NCBI GenBank assembly: GCA_016182845.1
Contig: JACPFT010000001.1
Span: 372,001 to 436,000 of the forward strand
Direction: 5' to 3'
DNA from: Gammaproteobacteria bacterium
GTDB taxonomy: Bacteria > Pseudomonadota > Gammaproteobacteria > Enterobacterales > Permianibacteraceae
DNA length: 64,000 bases
Shown here: piece after piece, positions 1 to 9,556 of the stretch
Layout of the letters: each line of letters opens with the position of its first letter
Numbering within the stretch: position 1 is the stretch's first letter
Notes under the pieces: generated by a model
Databases searched by the model: none
What the model was told of the DNA's origin: nothing
What the model saw: the letters and a program-made list of their open reading frames with translations, nothing else
Program-made: the position numbers and the translations under genes

Positions 1-2
1 AC

Positions 3-2033
3 TGCCTCAGGACCTTCGAGTCGCCCGAGGCCGAGTTGAAGCGCATGAAGACGCGGGTGAGCATCGCGCTGACCGGCGTGCTCGCTCTCGCCATCCTGCG
101 CGCCGGCGCCTTCCTGGGTCTGGCCTCCGGCGCCATGGTGGTGAGCTGGGTTCCCTTCGACGCCCTGCCGTTCTTCACCTGGGGTGTGTGGCTGTTCCTC
201 TTGGTGACGCCGGTGCAGTTCATCGGTGGCTGGCATTTCTACAAGGGCGCCTGGAACGCGCTGCGCACGCGCAGCATCAACATGGATTTCCTGATCGCGC
301 TCGGCACCAGCGTCGCCTATTTCTACAGCGTCGCCGTGCTGTTCTTCCCGGCGGTCCTGCCCATCGCGGTCAATGAGCGCGACGTCTATTTCGAGGTCTC
401 CGCCGTCATCATCGCCTTCGTGCTGCTCGGCAAGTACATGGAGGAGATCATCAAGAAGAAGTCCTCGGCGGCGGTGCGCCGTCTCCTGGATCTGAAGCCC
501 GCCACGGCCCACGTCTTGCGCGAGGGCAGGGAAGAGGAAATCCCGGCCCAGAGCATCATGGTCGGCGAGCTGGTCATCGTCAGGCCGGGCGAGAAGATCG
601 CCACCGACGGCGAGGTGCTGGATGGCGAATCCAGCGTCGATGAGTCCATGCTCACCGGTGAGTCCATGCCTGTTGCCAAGAAGGCCGGGGCCGCGGTGAT
701 CGGCGGCACCCTCAACCGTTCCGGGATGTTCCGCTTCCGGGCCACCAAGATCGGCGCCGAGACCGCGCTGGCCCAGATCATCAAGATGGTGGAAGAGGCC
801 CAGGCCAGCACGGCCCAGATCCAGCGCCTGGCCGACCAGGTCACCGGATATTTCGTGCCGGCCGTGGTCGGCGTCGCCGTCCTGGCCTTCATCGGTTGGT
901 GGGCCCTCGGCAACTTCCCGCAAGGCCTTCTGGCCTTCATCGCCGTGCTGATCATCTCCTGCCCCTGCGCCCTGGGCGTCGCCACGCCGGCCGCGCTGAT
1001 GGTGGGCGTGGGCAAGGGTGCCGACCAGGGCATCTTGATTCGCGGCGGCGAGGTCTTGGAGCGGGCGGAGAAGCTCACGAGCGTCGTGTTCGACAAGACC
1101 GGCACTCTCACGCGCGGCGAGCCCAATGTCACCGACGTCCTGCTCCTTGGAGGTCGGGACGAGAACGCCGTGCTCGCCCTCGCGGCCGCCGTGGAAATCG
1201 GCTCCGAGCATCCCCTGGGCGAGGCCATTGTGCGTGCCGCCCAGCACCGGGGACTCGCGGTGAATGCGGCCAAGAACATCCAGGGTATCGCCGGCCACGG
1301 CATACGCGGCGAGCAGGGTGGGGCGACGGTCTGGCTAGGCAACCGCCGGCTGTTCCGCCAGCAGGGCATCGAGGTGAGCCAGGCCGAGACCGAGTTGACG
1401 CGCCTGGAGGCAGAGGGCAAGACCGTCATGCTGGTGGGGCAGGGCACTAGCCTGGTGGGTGCCATCGCCGTGGCCGACACCCTAAAACCCGAGGCCGGCG
1501 AGGCCATCGCCGCGCTGAAGGCTCGCGGCATCGCGGTCGTGCTGCTGTCCGGCGACAACCGGCGCACCGCTGAGGCCATCGCGCGCCAGGTCGGCATCAC
1601 CGAGGTCATCGCCGAGGTCCTGCCCGAGGACAAGGTCGCCAAGATCAAGGAATTGCAGCGCGGCGGCCAGGTCGTCGCCATGGTCGGCGACGGCGTCAAC
1701 GACGCGCCGGCCCTGGCCACCGCCGATATCGGCATCGCCATCGGCTCCGGCTCGGACGTGGCCAAGGAAACCGGCGGCATCATCCTGATCAAGAACGACG
1801 TGCGCGACGTGGTTGCCTCGATCCAGCTCTCGCGCGCCACCATGGTCAAGATCAAGCAGAACCTGTTCTGGGCCTTCATCTACAACAGCATCGGCATCCC
1901 GGTCGCGGCTCTGGGCCTGCTCAATCCCATCATCGCCGCCGCCGCCATGGCGCTCAGCTCCCTGTCGGTGATCGTCAATTCCGCCCTGTTGAAACGCGCC
2001 CGCATCGGCGTGGGCGAGGAGGTCTCTTCATGA
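3..2033 (+). CDS. copA: Copper-translocating P1B-type ATPase, 5' end outside window
   Basis: Inner-membrane pump that uses ATP to export Cu(I) from the cytoplasm. Counting from a possible TTG at 36, the visible protein shows TGES (about 207-210), the transmembrane metal motif CPC (309-311), the phosphorylation motif DKTGT (353-357), the P1B signature HP (392-393) and the hinge GDGVND (551-556). The frame stays open to the left edge of the window, and no N-terminal heavy-metal-binding domain is visible, so the true start lies upstream. The stop overlaps the next start (ATGA), indicating translational coupling. CPC makes Cu(I) or Ag(I) the expected substrate; the assignment to the family is firm. 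Confidence 0.95.
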   Translation, partial: CLRTFESPEAELKRMKTRVSIALTGVLALAILRAGAFLGLASGAMVVSWVPFDALPFFTWGVWLFLLVTPVQFIGGWHFYKGAWNALRTRSINMDFLIALGTSVAYFYSVAVLFFPAVLPIAVNERDVYFEVSAVIIAFVLLGKYMEEIIKKKSSAAVRRLLDLKPATAHVLREGREEEIPAQSIMVGELVIVRPGEKIATDGEVLDGESSVDESMLTGESMPVAKKAGAAVIGGTLNRSGMFRFRATKIGAETALAQIIKMVEEAQASTAQIQRLADQVTGYFVPAVVGVAVLAFIGWWALGNFPQGLLAFIAVLIISCPCALGVATPAALMVGVGKGADQGILIRGGEVLERAEKLTSVVFDKTGTLTRGEPNVTDVLLLGGRDENAVLALAAAVEIGSEHPLGEAIVRAAQHRGLAVNAAKNIQGIAGHGIRGEQGGATVWLGNRRLFRQQGIEVSQAETELTRLEAEGKTVMLVGQGTSLVGAIAVADTLKPEAGEAIAALKARGIAVVLLSGDNRRTAEAIARQVGITEVIAEVLPEDKVAKIKELQRGGQVVAMVGDGVNDAPALATADIGIAIGSGSDVAKETGGIILIKNDVRDVVASIQLSRATMVKIKQNLFWAFIYNSIGIPVAALGLLNPIIAAAAMALSSLSVIVNSALLKRARIGVGEEVSS

Positions 2034-2499
2034 ACGGCAAACCCATGCCCTGTCTGGCCCTGATGGTGTTTCTGACCTGCGCGATATCGGCATGGGTCGA
2101 GGTTCCGAATCAGTCCCTGCGCCAGGACGATCTCGTGATCTATTACGGCGTGTTGCCGGCCGAGCTGCTGTCGCTGCATGAGCTGAACGCGCCGGGCACC
2201 CCCATGAGCGGCCGAGACGCGCGGCGGCCGGGTGCGCACCATGTGAGGGCCGCCCTGTTCGACGCCAAGACCGGTCAACGCATCCAGGAAGCCAGCGTTA
2301 GCGCCCGCACCGTCCCCTTGAGCGGCGCGCCCGAAGTGAAGGCGCTGAGCCCATGCCCATCAATGACAGCATGAGTTTTGGCAATTTCTTCCGCCTGGAC
2401 ACCACCATGCCCTACGTCATCCACCTACGCATCCGCCGCACCGGTGTGGCCGGCAAGGACATCGAGGCGAAGTTCCGCTACCAGCACCCAACCCCTTGA
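2030..2499 (+). pseudogene. Small periplasmic protein downstream of copA, interrupted by a one-base frameshift
   Basis: The first frame (2030-2374) starts inside the copA stop and encodes an N-terminal hydrophobic segment (PCLALMVFLTCAISAWV) that looks like a signal anchor. Around 2343-2350 sensible coding passes to another frame, which continues with EPMPINDSMSFGNFFRLDTT and ends at a TGA at 2497-2499. One missing base near GCGCTGAGCCC (GCGCTGGAGCCC would restore ALEPMPIND) joins the two halves into about 156 residues. I do not recognise the family; an Ig-like periplasmic accessory protein of the copper pump is only a guess. The frameshift may be a real mutation or a sequencing error. Confidence 0.65.
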
Positions 2500-2517
2500 A
2501 TCCCCCAGGAGCAAGCC

Positions 2518-2871
2518 ATGATGCACAAGCTCACGCCCCCTCGCCGCAGTACCGGCGGCGCCAACGGGTTCTTCCTCGGTTTCCTCGCCATCGCCGGCTA
2601 TTTCCTGCTCACCGAACACCGCGCCCATGTCGTGCCTTATCTGCCCTTCCTGCTGCTTCTGGCCTGCCCCTTGATGCATATTTTCATGCACCACGGACAT
2701 GGCGGGCACGGGGCCGGCGGTGAGCACGAGCATGCTCAGCACCGGGGCCACGGCGGCTGCTGCGGGGGCGGCGACGAGGAGCGGGAGGACGCTCGAAAGG
2801 CCGACGCGGGCGAATACGAGCACGGCAAGGAGCCGGAGCAGAACCCATCGCGCCCGCAACGGCCCGCCTAA
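2518..2871 (+). CDS. DUF2933-type small membrane protein with His/Cys-rich tail
   Basis: A 117-residue protein with two hydrophobic stretches (about 20-34 and 41-55), followed by the DUF2933 signature CPLMHIFMHHGHGGHG. A His/Gly/Cys-rich segment (HRGHGGCCGGG) and a charged tail come next. DUF2933 proteins are typically found beside copper and heavy-metal resistance genes, which fits the position 18 bp after the preceding gene. The His and Cys clusters could bind metal, but no function is established. A Shine-Dalgarno-like AGGAGC lies just upstream of the ATG. Confidence 0.8.
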   Translation: MMHKLTPPRRSTGGANGFFLGFLAIAGYFLLTEHRAHVVPYLPFLLLLACPLMHIFMHHGHGGHGAGGEHEHAQHRGHGGCCGGGDEEREDARKADAGEYEHGKEPEQNPSRPQRPA

Positions 2872-2970
2872 GCGGGGCATGACTAGGCTTCCCGGGGAAA
2901 CCGCGCCGCGCATGGCGCTAACGTGTCGTGCCCCTTGATCGCCGCATTGAACACCGATGGGCGCCAGTAC

Positions 2971-2996
2971 GCGCAGGCCGGCGTGCCGGCCTGCGC
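2971..2996. terminator. Perfect 12-bp GC-rich hairpin between convergent genes
   Basis: GCGCAGGCCGGC and GCCGGCCTGCGC are separated by only two bases. The hairpin sits between the convergent ends of the DUF2933 gene and the EGxCG-repeat gene. There is no U-tract on either side, so terminator activity is inferred from position. Confidence 0.5.
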
Positions 2997-3008
2997 CCGG
3001 AGCGGTTC

Positions 3009-3365
3009 TTACTGCGGCTTCTTGTCCGCGCCGCACTGGCCTTCCTTGTCTGCCTTCATGGCTTTCTTGTCGGCCCCGCACTGACCCTCCTTGTCGCTCT
3101 TCATCGCCTTCTTGTCGGCGCCGCATTTGCCTTCGCCGCATTTCCCCTCCTTCATGGTCTTGTGCTCCTCTTTGGACATCTTGTCCGCGCCGCATTGGCC
3201 TTCCTTGCCCTTCATCTGGCCTTCGTCACCGGCGGCGGCGAGGTTATAACCCTGGGCCAGATCGGTCATGGAGAACGGATTGGCCGAGGCCAAAACTGGG
3301 ACCAGGGCCGCAGACAGCAGGGAGGCGGTGATCAGGCCGGTCAGGGAGTGGGATTTCTTGGTCAT
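3009..3365 (-). CDS. Secreted EGxCG-repeat protein, HvfA-like copper-binding RiPP precursor candidate
   Basis: A 118-residue protein with a Sec signal peptide (hydrophobic core about 9-25, cleavage near ASA-NPF). The rest is low-complexity and rich in Lys and Gly. It contains five copies of the pentapeptide EG[K/Q]CG, mostly followed by ADK. HvfA-family precursors carry EGKCG repeats whose cysteines are modified by HvfB (DUF692) and HvfC (DUF2063) enzymes, and such products bind copper. No hvfB or hvfC homologue is visible in the window, so modification would need enzymes encoded elsewhere. The copper-ATPase neighbourhood fits. An unmodified thiol-rich metal buffer is the alternative. Confidence 0.75.
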   Translation of the reverse strand: MTKKSHSLTGLITASLLSAALVPVLASANPFSMTDLAQGYNLAAAGDEGQMKGKEGQCGADKMSKEEHKTMKEGKCGEGKCGADKKAMKSDKEGQCGADKKAMKADKEGQCGADKKPQ

Positions 3366-3507
3366 GATGTGCTCCTAGGGAGATGAGTGAATCGACGGAT
3401 GCGGCGGTAAGAATTTCGCTTGCCGTTTGCCTCTTGGTTGAGCCGTGCACAGCCGGTACCGTTACGGCGCGCTTCCTGCGCACGGACTGGCGGAATCCTT
3501 GAATCGG

Positions 3508-5220
3508 TTACCCCGTCCGGTCCTTGACGCGCGAAGCCCGCACGCCGCCCAGGTCCGCGACGATCTGGTCGGCGACGCGGAAGGCGTTGGCATAGATGGT
3601 GAAGGTGTAGGGCACGCTGCCGCCGGTAGGCATGAAGCTGCCGTCGCTGACGTACAGGTTGTCGATGCCGTGGGCGCGGCAATCGGGATCGAGCACCGAG
3701 GTCTTGGGGTCGCGGCCGAAACGGCAGCCTCCGGCCTGTAGGTTGCTGGGCGGATCGCCGCTCACGAAACTGCGCACGTCTACGCACCCGAGGTGTTCCA
3801 GCACGGCGCGGCTGCGCTCCGCGAGGTATTCGCCCACCTTGAGATCGTGCGGATGGTAGCCGGCGCGCACCCGCGCCACCGGCAGTCCCCAGCGGTCGCG
3901 CACCTCTGGATCCAAGCTGATTCTGCAGTCGTCCGTGGGTAGCCAGTCGCAGAACGCCTCGAAGCGCAAGTGACTTGCCCCGGTGAAATAGGCTTTGAGC
4001 TTGCGCTTCAAGGGTTCGCCCCAGAGCAGTCCGTCCTCGCCCCATTTCAGGCGGTCGGCGCGGTTGATGGGATTCGGGTGCTGGAACAGAAACTCCACCG
4101 AGCCGCCCTTGACCCGCCCGCCCAGGGCCTTGTCGTCGATGACGTACCAGTCCTGGAGCGTGCGGTTCAAAAAGGGGCCGAACACTTTCAGCTCGTCCAC
4201 CTGTCGCGCAGTGAAATGGTCATAGGGCAGATCGCCCGAGCCGCTGCCGCCGGCAGAGAACAACAGGTTACGCCCGACCTGGCCGTGGCGGTTCGCGAGC
4301 CCTTTGGGGTGCCGGGGTCCGGTGGAACGCAGCAGCAGGCGCGCCGTCTCCACCGCTTGGCAGGCGACCACGTAGATCCGCGCATCGACCCGCTGTTTGC
4401 GGCCGTCTTTGTCGAAATACTCGACCGCGGCGATCTGGCCGCGCGCATCGCCGACGAGCCGCGCAACCATCGAATGAGGACGAAGCTCGCAACGTCCGCT
4501 GGCCAAGGCTTTGTCCAAAAGCGCGGCGCGTGCGCTGCCCTTGGCGCCGGTGGCGCAGCCATAGCTGCCGCAGTAACCGCTGTAGGCACAACCCTGACGG
4601 CCCAGTGCGGGGGCCGGCAGGATCGCGCGCGGGGTCGGCAGCGGGTGCAGATCCAGGTCGCGGCAGCTCCGGTCCAACCAGTCGGCGAGCGGATGCTCTA
4701 GCGTCGGCGGGAATGGGAAATCCGGGCTGGAGCGGGGGTCGGCATGCGGATGGGGTAGGGCCTTGCCCGACACGCCGACGAGCTTTTCCACCTTGTCGTA
4801 ATACGGTTCCAGCTCGTCGTAACCGATAGGCCAGTCCACCACGTTGGCACCGGCGATGGCGCCATAGGTCGAGCGCAGGCGGAAATCGTCCGGCTTCAGG
4901 CGCAGGAAGAAACCGCTCATGAAGTTGGACGAGCCGCCGACGCAATTGCCGTTCCAGAAATCCCAGCCGGATTCCGAGGTGGGCTCCGCCGACCAGGAGC
5001 CGCCGCCGTCCGGCGTTTCGAGCACGTGCCGCTCGTCCTTGAGTTCCGGTGTATAGACGCTGCGCCGGCAACAGACGATCTCGTCCTTGAAGAAGTCCTT
5101 TTCGGTGAACCAGGGCCCCTTTTCCAGGACCAGCACGCGGTAGCCCGCCTCGGCCAGGGTGTAGGCGACGGGACCGCCGCCGGCGCCGCTGCCGATCACG
5201 CACACGTCGTAGTCTTTCAT
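3508..5220 (-). CDS. GMC-family FAD-dependent oxidoreductase (dehydrogenase large subunit)
   Basis: A 570-residue flavoprotein expected to oxidise an alcohol, sugar or sugar acid. The N-terminal dinucleotide motif VIGSGAGGGPVAYTLAEAG is present, followed by the GMC-type GGSSNFMSGFF segment. The C-terminal block (NLYVSDGSFMPTGGSVPYT) is typical of the family. The start is the ATG at 5220, which overlaps the stop of the small-subunit gene (ATGA); the frame stays open further upstream but has no family similarity there. The pairing resembles gluconate 2-dehydrogenase and related membrane GMC dehydrogenases. No cytochrome c subunit is adjacent, so the electron acceptor is unknown. Confidence 0.88.
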   Translation of the reverse strand: MKDYDVCVIGSGAGGGPVAYTLAEAGYRVLVLEKGPWFTEKDFFKDEIVCCRRSVYTPELKDERHVLETPDGGGSWSAEPTSESGWDFWNGNCVGGSSNFMSGFFLRLKPDDFRLRSTYGAIAGANVVDWPIGYDELEPYYDKVEKLVGVSGKALPHPHADPRSSPDFPFPPTLEHPLADWLDRSCRDLDLHPLPTPRAILPAPALGRQGCAYSGYCGSYGCATGAKGSARAALLDKALASGRCELRPHSMVARLVGDARGQIAAVEYFDKDGRKQRVDARIYVVACQAVETARLLLRSTGPRHPKGLANRHGQVGRNLLFSAGGSGSGDLPYDHFTARQVDELKVFGPFLNRTLQDWYVIDDKALGGRVKGGSVEFLFQHPNPINRADRLKWGEDGLLWGEPLKRKLKAYFTGASHLRFEAFCDWLPTDDCRISLDPEVRDRWGLPVARVRAGYHPHDLKVGEYLAERSRAVLEHLGCVDVRSFVSGDPPSNLQAGGCRFGRDPKTSVLDPDCRAHGIDNLYVSDGSFMPTGGSVPYTFTIYANAFRVADQIVADLGGVRASRVKDRTG

Positions 5221-5747
5221 AGTTTTCCGTAGACCTTGTCGGGTGTGGGGTGGGGGAAGCCGGGCTGGTGTTCGATCCAACGCCAGCCCACGCCCCCCGG
5301 ATTGCCGCCGTAGGCCGGATCGCCGAACAGGGCTTCGAAGACGTAACCGAGCAGATTGGCCAGCCACGCCTCGCCGCGTTCCGAGGCGGCAAAGCTGCGC
5401 AGGATTTCCTCGCGCTGCCTGGCCGTCAGCGTCTCGAACGAGGCCGCAGGTGTGAGCTCGTCAAGCCACAGCAAACCCTCGCGCAGATAGTGCCGCTCGG
5501 AATCTGGCGTCCTCGGGTGGGCCAGGATGCCGAGCACATAGCCGGTGGCATTGATGTCGCGGGCGCCAGGACCCTCGGGGGCACCGGGCAGCAGTCCTTC
5601 GAGCACGCTGCCCAGCACGCGGACCGCGTGCGGCGTCAGCAGGGATTCGGGAGCGGCGGCCCCAACGTGGGCCTGCACAGCGCGCAACGGGATAGTTGAA
5701 GCCAGGGCAACGCCCAGGCTGCCGATGATGAATTGGCGTCGTTGCAT
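5217..5747 (-). CDS. Gluconate 2-dehydrogenase subunit 3-like protein (Tat-exported)
   Basis: A 176-residue small subunit that normally accompanies GMC dehydrogenases and carries them across the membrane by the Tat route. The N-terminus has a twin-arginine start (MQRRQFIIGSLG) followed by a hydrophobic stretch and an Ala-rich cleavage region. Family features include the C-terminal segment with NPGGVGWRWIEHQPGFP. The ATG at 5747 was chosen because it begins the Tat signal; the frame upstream is unrelated. It is translationally coupled to the GMC gene. Confidence 0.85.
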   Translation of the reverse strand: MQRRQFIIGSLGVALASTIPLRAVQAHVGAAAPESLLTPHAVRVLGSVLEGLLPGAPEGPGARDINATGYVLGILAHPRTPDSERHYLREGLLWLDELTPAASFETLTARQREEILRSFAASERGEAWLANLLGYVFEALFGDPAYGGNPGGVGWRWIEHQPGFPHPTPDKVYGKL

Positions 5748-5972
5748 GTCGGGACCCGATGGTGGCGAGTGTTCAGTGGATTGATGCCCCAGTGCATTGC
5801 GCGTTACACGCCGACGGAGAGGTATGTCCTTGGGAGTAAAGCCGGCGTTTCCACACCGGTAAAGGCGGAATCGACCTGGCTTGATCGCCATCAAATCAGG
5901 CCGCTCGCGGGCTGGACGGACGGCGAGCAGTCCCGACAAGCCAAAGGTTCTTCATGCTTTGTTGGCCGCAGG

Positions 5973-6170
5973 CTAAAACCGGTAGCTGAATCCCACATCG
6001 AGCCGCCGGGGATCTTGAGCTTGCGCCACGAAGGTTGGCGCGTCGTTGTCGTCGGAGACAAGGTTGATGACGCCGGCAAGGGCGTTGGCGCCATAGAGCG
6101 CAGATTCCGGCCCCAAAATAACCGCCACTTGCTTGAGGGCCAGCAAGGAGATGCGCCAGGTCTGTCGTAG
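5973..6170 (-). pseudogene. Remnant of a TonB-dependent outer-membrane receptor
   Basis: The minus strand encodes a plug-domain motif (VILGPESALYGANALAGVIN). About 20 residues later comes a typical last beta-strand of a TonB receptor (RRLDVGFSYRF) followed directly by a stop. The intervening barrel, several hundred residues in an intact receptor, is missing, so this is an internal-deletion relic. There is no signal peptide or start; the region abuts the end of the AraC gene. Confidence 0.7.
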
Positions 6171-7148
6171 TTACAAGCCCCGCGCATGGTGCACAGCCGC
6201 CACTGTGCCGGCATTGAGCCGTCGGTATTGGCTGGGGGGCTGACCGGTCACCCGCTTGAAGGCCTTGGAAAATGCCACTTCCGAGCTGTAGCCGACCTGC
6301 TCGGCGACTCGTATCAGCGACACGCGCTCGTCCTTGAGCAGGAGTGCCGCTACCTGCATGCGCCAACGCGTCAGGTATTCGAGCGGTGGAGTACCCACCG
6401 TGCGGGCGAAGCGTTCGGCAAACGAAGAACGGGACAAGTGGGCCTTGTCGGACAGGCTGGCCAGATCCCAGGCCGCCGCCGGTTCGCGGTGCATGGCCAT
6501 CAACGCCCCCCGCAGGGCGGGGTCGCGCAGACCGGCCATCAGCCCCATTTGGATGCTTGGGTCGTGCAGGCAATGCCGCAGGAAATACAGGAACAGGTTG
6601 TCCGCCAGCCGCGCCATGATGGCCTGCCGGCCCGGCCGCTCTTGCATGGACTCATCTATCAGCAACGCGACCAACTGCCGCATGGGCGTTCCGTCATCGC
6701 CGGGGATGCGGATATGGCCTGGCAAGTGCTCGAACAGCCATGTCGGGCTGTCCGCGCCGAAAGCGAAATAACCGCAGAGCAGGGCCGATTCGGCCTGCGA
6801 CCATTCGGCCAGCTCGGGAACGGCGGGAGTCTGGGCCGATAGCTTGGGGCTACTGCTGAGCCGACTGCCGGGATCGCGGGGGAAAAACACCAGGTCCCCC
6901 GCTTGCATCGACACTGGCTCGGTCGCGTCCAGGCCATGCAGCCAGACCTGGCCTTTGGTGATTAGGTGAAATGTCGTACGTCCCTTGCTGGCGGCGTCCT
7001 CGAGAGACCAGGGGCCGCAAAGCCCTCCTTCGAAGACTAGCCGGGCGCTGAAGTGCAGTTGTTCCAACAAGGGGCTAAGCACATCCATCGACGTACACCC
7101 ATCGAATATTTTCGGACGATCAGACTGGAAATCAGGACGTTTGCGCAT
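6171..7148 (-). CDS. AraC-family transcriptional regulator (cupin plus double HTH)
   Basis: Up to 325 residues with an N-terminal cupin-like sensory domain (about 20-200, including LITKGQVWLHGL) and a C-terminal AraC DNA-binding domain. The recognisable second helix region reads VGYSSEVAFSKAFKRVTGQPP. Family members usually begin with MDVLSPLL, which corresponds to the ATG at 7088, so the shorter start is quite possible. The gene is divergent from the cupredoxin-like gene at 7209 and may control it and the genes that follow. The effector is unknown. Confidence 0.85.
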   Translation of the reverse strand: MRKRPDFQSDRPKIFDGCTSMDVLSPLLEQLHFSARLVFEGGLCGPWSLEDAASKGRTTFHLITKGQVWLHGLDATEPVSMQAGDLVFFPRDPGSRLSSSPKLSAQTPAVPELAEWSQAESALLCGYFAFGADSPTWLFEHLPGHIRIPGDDGTPMRQLVALLIDESMQERPGRQAIMARLADNLFLYFLRHCLHDPSIQMGLMAGLRDPALRGALMAMHREPAAAWDLASLSDKAHLSRSSFAERFARTVGTPPLEYLTRWRMQVAALLLKDERVSLIRVAEQVGYSSEVAFSKAFKRVTGQPPSQYRRLNAGTVAAVHHARGL

Positions 7149-7208
7149 GGAGCGTACAGGATCCTAGCACTAATCTGGCTACGGTCCTAACACACTACGG
7201 AGAAACCT

Positions 7209-7562
7209 ATGAAAAGCTATGCCGTCGCCCTGTTCACTGCCGCGCTGATGCTATCCGGGGCGGTCTTCGCCGAAGAGGTAAAGACCATCCATTTGGAAGA
7301 GTACAACGGCTATTTCAGCGCCAAGGAAACCTTGGCTGGCTTGAAGCCTGGCAAGTATCGCATCGAAGTCAGCAACAAGGCCGGGAAACTGGTTGGTTTC
7401 CAGATCCAGAACGCCAAAACCCACGAACAGCTGGACATGTTCCCGCTGGAAGTCGGTGAAACCAAGACTACCGAGGTCACCGTGACCGAAGATGGTTTTC
7501 GCTACCGCTGCCCGATCAATCCTACCGCCTGGTACGACGTTGATTCGATCCAGGCGAAATAA
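7209..7562 (+). CDS. Small periplasmic cupredoxin-like protein
   Basis: 117 residues with a clear Sec signal peptide (MKSYAVALFTAALMLSGAVFA). The mature part is a short beta-sandwich-like domain with the pattern PGKYRIEVSNKAGKLVGFQI and a C-terminal FRYRCPINPTAWYDVD. The layout resembles small cupredoxin-like proteins, but the full His-Cys-His-Met ligand set is not evident, so a classic blue copper site is unlikely. It precedes an AhpD-like and an SDR gene on the same strand. Confidence 0.6.
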   Translation: MKSYAVALFTAALMLSGAVFAEEVKTIHLEEYNGYFSAKETLAGLKPGKYRIEVSNKAGKLVGFQIQNAKTHEQLDMFPLEVGETKTTEVTVTEDGFRYRCPINPTAWYDVDSIQAK

Positions 7563-7587
7563 GGCCGTAGTACCTTAGGAGTTAGCT

Positions 7588-8142
7588 ATGTCTCAGTTTC
7601 TTATCCATACCGTGGAGTCCGCCCCGGAGTCCTCCCGCGCCATTCTCGCCGGCGCCAGGAAGGCGCTCGGATTCGTTCCCAATCTTTATGCCAAGCTCGC
7701 GGAAGCACCGGCGGCGCTCGAAGCCTACAAAACTCTGTCCGGGATCTTCGAAGGAACCAGCCTGAGTCCGGTTGAGCAGCAAGTCGTTCTGCTGACCGTC
7801 AGTGTCGAGAATGGCTGCGAGTTTTGTGTGGCGGCGCATTCGGTGATCGCTAAGCACATGGTGAAAACGCCCCCGGCCATCGTCGAGGCCATACGTGATC
7901 GGCTGCCGCTGACGGATGCACGTCTGGAAGCTTTGGCCGAGTTCACCCGCCAAATCGTACGTGAACGCGGCTGGGTCTCCGGCAGTCCGGCCGAGGGCTT
8001 TTTCTCGGCAGGCTTCACCAAACAACAGGCATTGGAGGTCGTGCTGGGCGTGAGTCTTAAGACGCTCAGCAACTATGCCAATCATCTGGTCGATACGCCG
8101 GTCAACACAGAGTTTGCGTCTGAGGCCTGGTCGCGTAAGTGA
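7588..8142 (+). CDS. Carboxymuconolactone decarboxylase family (AhpD-like) protein
   Basis: A 184-residue all-helical protein carrying the AhpD-type redox motif CEFCVAAH (Cys77, Cys80, His84). In AhpD this motif supports thiol-dependent peroxidase or disulfide reductase activity. The gene follows the cupredoxin-like gene by 25 bp with an AGGAG ribosome-binding site. The substrate is unknown. Confidence 0.85.
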   Translation: MSQFLIHTVESAPESSRAILAGARKALGFVPNLYAKLAEAPAALEAYKTLSGIFEGTSLSPVEQQVVLLTVSVENGCEFCVAAHSVIAKHMVKTPPAIVEAIRDRLPLTDARLEALAEFTRQIVRERGWVSGSPAEGFFSAGFTKQQALEVVLGVSLKTLSNYANHLVDTPVNTEFASEAWSRK

Positions 8143-8288
8143 CCGTCTTCTTGGGATGGTGCATTTATGCGCCACCCCCTCCTATTCCTCCATACGACGT
8201 ATGTCGACCCGGTGTGGCTGGTGTGTGCCAGCTGGGGCTGGCATTCGTCGTAGGGGGAAGCCAAATCAAATGTTACCGAGGTCATAAA

Positions 8289-9074
8289 ATGCACCACGAG
8301 TTTAAGGGTAAGAAGCTGCTGGTATTGGGCGGCACAAGCGGAATTGGCTTGCAAACGGCAAAAATGTTCCTGGAGCGGGGAGGCGAAGCGGTCCTCATCG
8401 GCAGGAACTCTGACAAGGCAAAAGCCGCCGTCGACGCCTTGGCGGCGGTAGGCGGCGTATCCGCCCTGGTAGGGAACGTCGCAAATCGCAGCGAGTTGGA
8501 GAGGATCCGGGAGGAAGTCGCCGCCGAGCATCACGATGTCGACTTCCTGGTCAACGCAGCCGGCGTGTTCGCCCCCAAGGGGTTTCTGGAGCATCGTGTC
8601 GAGGACTATGAGTCGTACATGGCACTCAACAACGCGACATTCTTTATAACGCAACAGGTGGTTTCCCATCTCGTCGGCGAAGCCAAACCCGGGGCCATCG
8701 TGAACATTGGGTCGATGTGGGCCAAACAGGCTGTTCAAGCCACTCCCTCGTCGGCGTACTCGATGGCGAAGGCTGGCTTGCATTCCTTGACGCAACATCT
8801 GGCCATGGAGCTGGCGGCCAAGCGGATTCGTGTCAACGCCGTGTCTCCCGCCGTGGTGAAGACGCCGATCTATCAAGCATTCATTCCGAGCGAGCAGGTC
8901 GAGGGCGTATTGGACGGGTTCAACGGATTCCATCCGATAGGCCGCATAGGCTCCCCCGGCGATGTCGCCGAAGTCGTGCTGTTTTTGTTGTCGGACAGGG
9001 CGTCCTGGGTGACTGGCGTCGTCTGGGATGTGGACGGCGGCGTGATGGCCGGACGCAACATTCAAGCCGGCTGA
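8289..9074 (+). CDS. Short-chain dehydrogenase/reductase (SDR)
   Basis: 261 residues with the classical SDR layout: the cofactor motif GGTSGIG near the N-terminus, an NAAG-type segment ([10 protein letters not shown]), an active-site serine in NIGSMW and the YSMAK catalytic Tyr/Lys pair. The arginine in LIGRNSD after the second strand suggests NADPH. The ATG at 8289 is preceded by a GAGG; the frame is open farther upstream without SDR similarity. It probably belongs to the same transcription unit as the AhpD-like gene. The substrate cannot be inferred. Confidence 0.88.
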   Translation: MHHEFKGKKLLVLGGTSGIGLQTAKMFLERGGEAVLIGRNSDKAKAAVDALAAVGGVSALVGNVANRSELERIREEVAAEHHDVDFLVNAAGVFAPKGFLEHRVEDYESYMALNNATFFITQQVVSHLVGEAKPGAIVNIGSMWAKQAVQATPSSAYSMAKAGLHSLTQHLAMELAAKRIRVNAVSPAVVKTPIYQAFIPSEQVEGVLDGFNGFHPIGRIGSPGDVAEVVLFLLSDRASWVTGVVWDVDGGVMAGRNIQAG

Positions 9075-9103
9075 GCATGGTTTCGCCAACGCGAGGTGCA
9101 GAC

Positions 9104-9556
9104 ATGATTAGCAAGCTATTGGCCAGCGTGGCGATATCCCTCTATGCGTTTGCCGTTCCCGTGCTCGAAATCAACTCATCGCATGTGTTCAACCCAGACT
9201 GGGTGGCTCATGCTAGGCTGCATGAAGTCTGGCAGTTGCTGACCAACACTTGGCTAGGCTTGTATTCGCTTTGGCGTCTCTGGTTTCGGCGGGATCTGGA
9301 TTCCGCCGTGCTGCTCTCGCTCCTGGTGGCGGTCAGTTTTTTTTTCGCTTACGAGTTGCGGGGCATCTACGAGGGCTCCATGGTTCATTCCGATGGCACC
9401 GAGCGGCTGGTGCTGGGATCCAACATCGGCGTATTCGGATTTTGGCTAACGATTGTCTTGCTGGGCACCGCCTGGTGTCTGCCCAGGCTGCATGGACATA
9501 GAGGCGCGACGAACGCCGGACAGAGACGGGCACCGCCGCGCGGGAGAAATTCATGA
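9104..9556 (+). CDS. Four-helix membrane protein of unknown function
   Basis: 150 residues with four hydrophobic segments (roughly 5-22, 45-60, 70-90 and 110-130) and a basic, Gly/Arg-rich tail. The start at 9104 has a GAGG just upstream. It overlaps the next gene by ATGA, so the two are probably co-translated. I do not recognise the family. Confidence 0.6.
   Translation: MISKLLASVAISLYAFAVPVLEINSSHVFNPDWVAHARLHEVWQLLTNTWLGLYSLWRLWFRRDLDSAVLLSLLVAVSFFFAYELRGIYEGSMVHSDGTERLVLGSNIGVFGFWLTIVLLGTAWCLPRLHGHRGATNAGQRRAPPRGRNS

Noticed and set aside
386-1879. Long minus-strand ORF opposite copA
   Set aside because: It is the antisense shadow of a well-conserved P-type ATPase; its own sequence is Ser/Arg/Pro-rich without domains.
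8717-9556. 279-codon ORF starting within the SDR gene
   Set aside because: Only the part from 9104 is coding (four-helix membrane protein); upstream is the shadow of the SDR gene.
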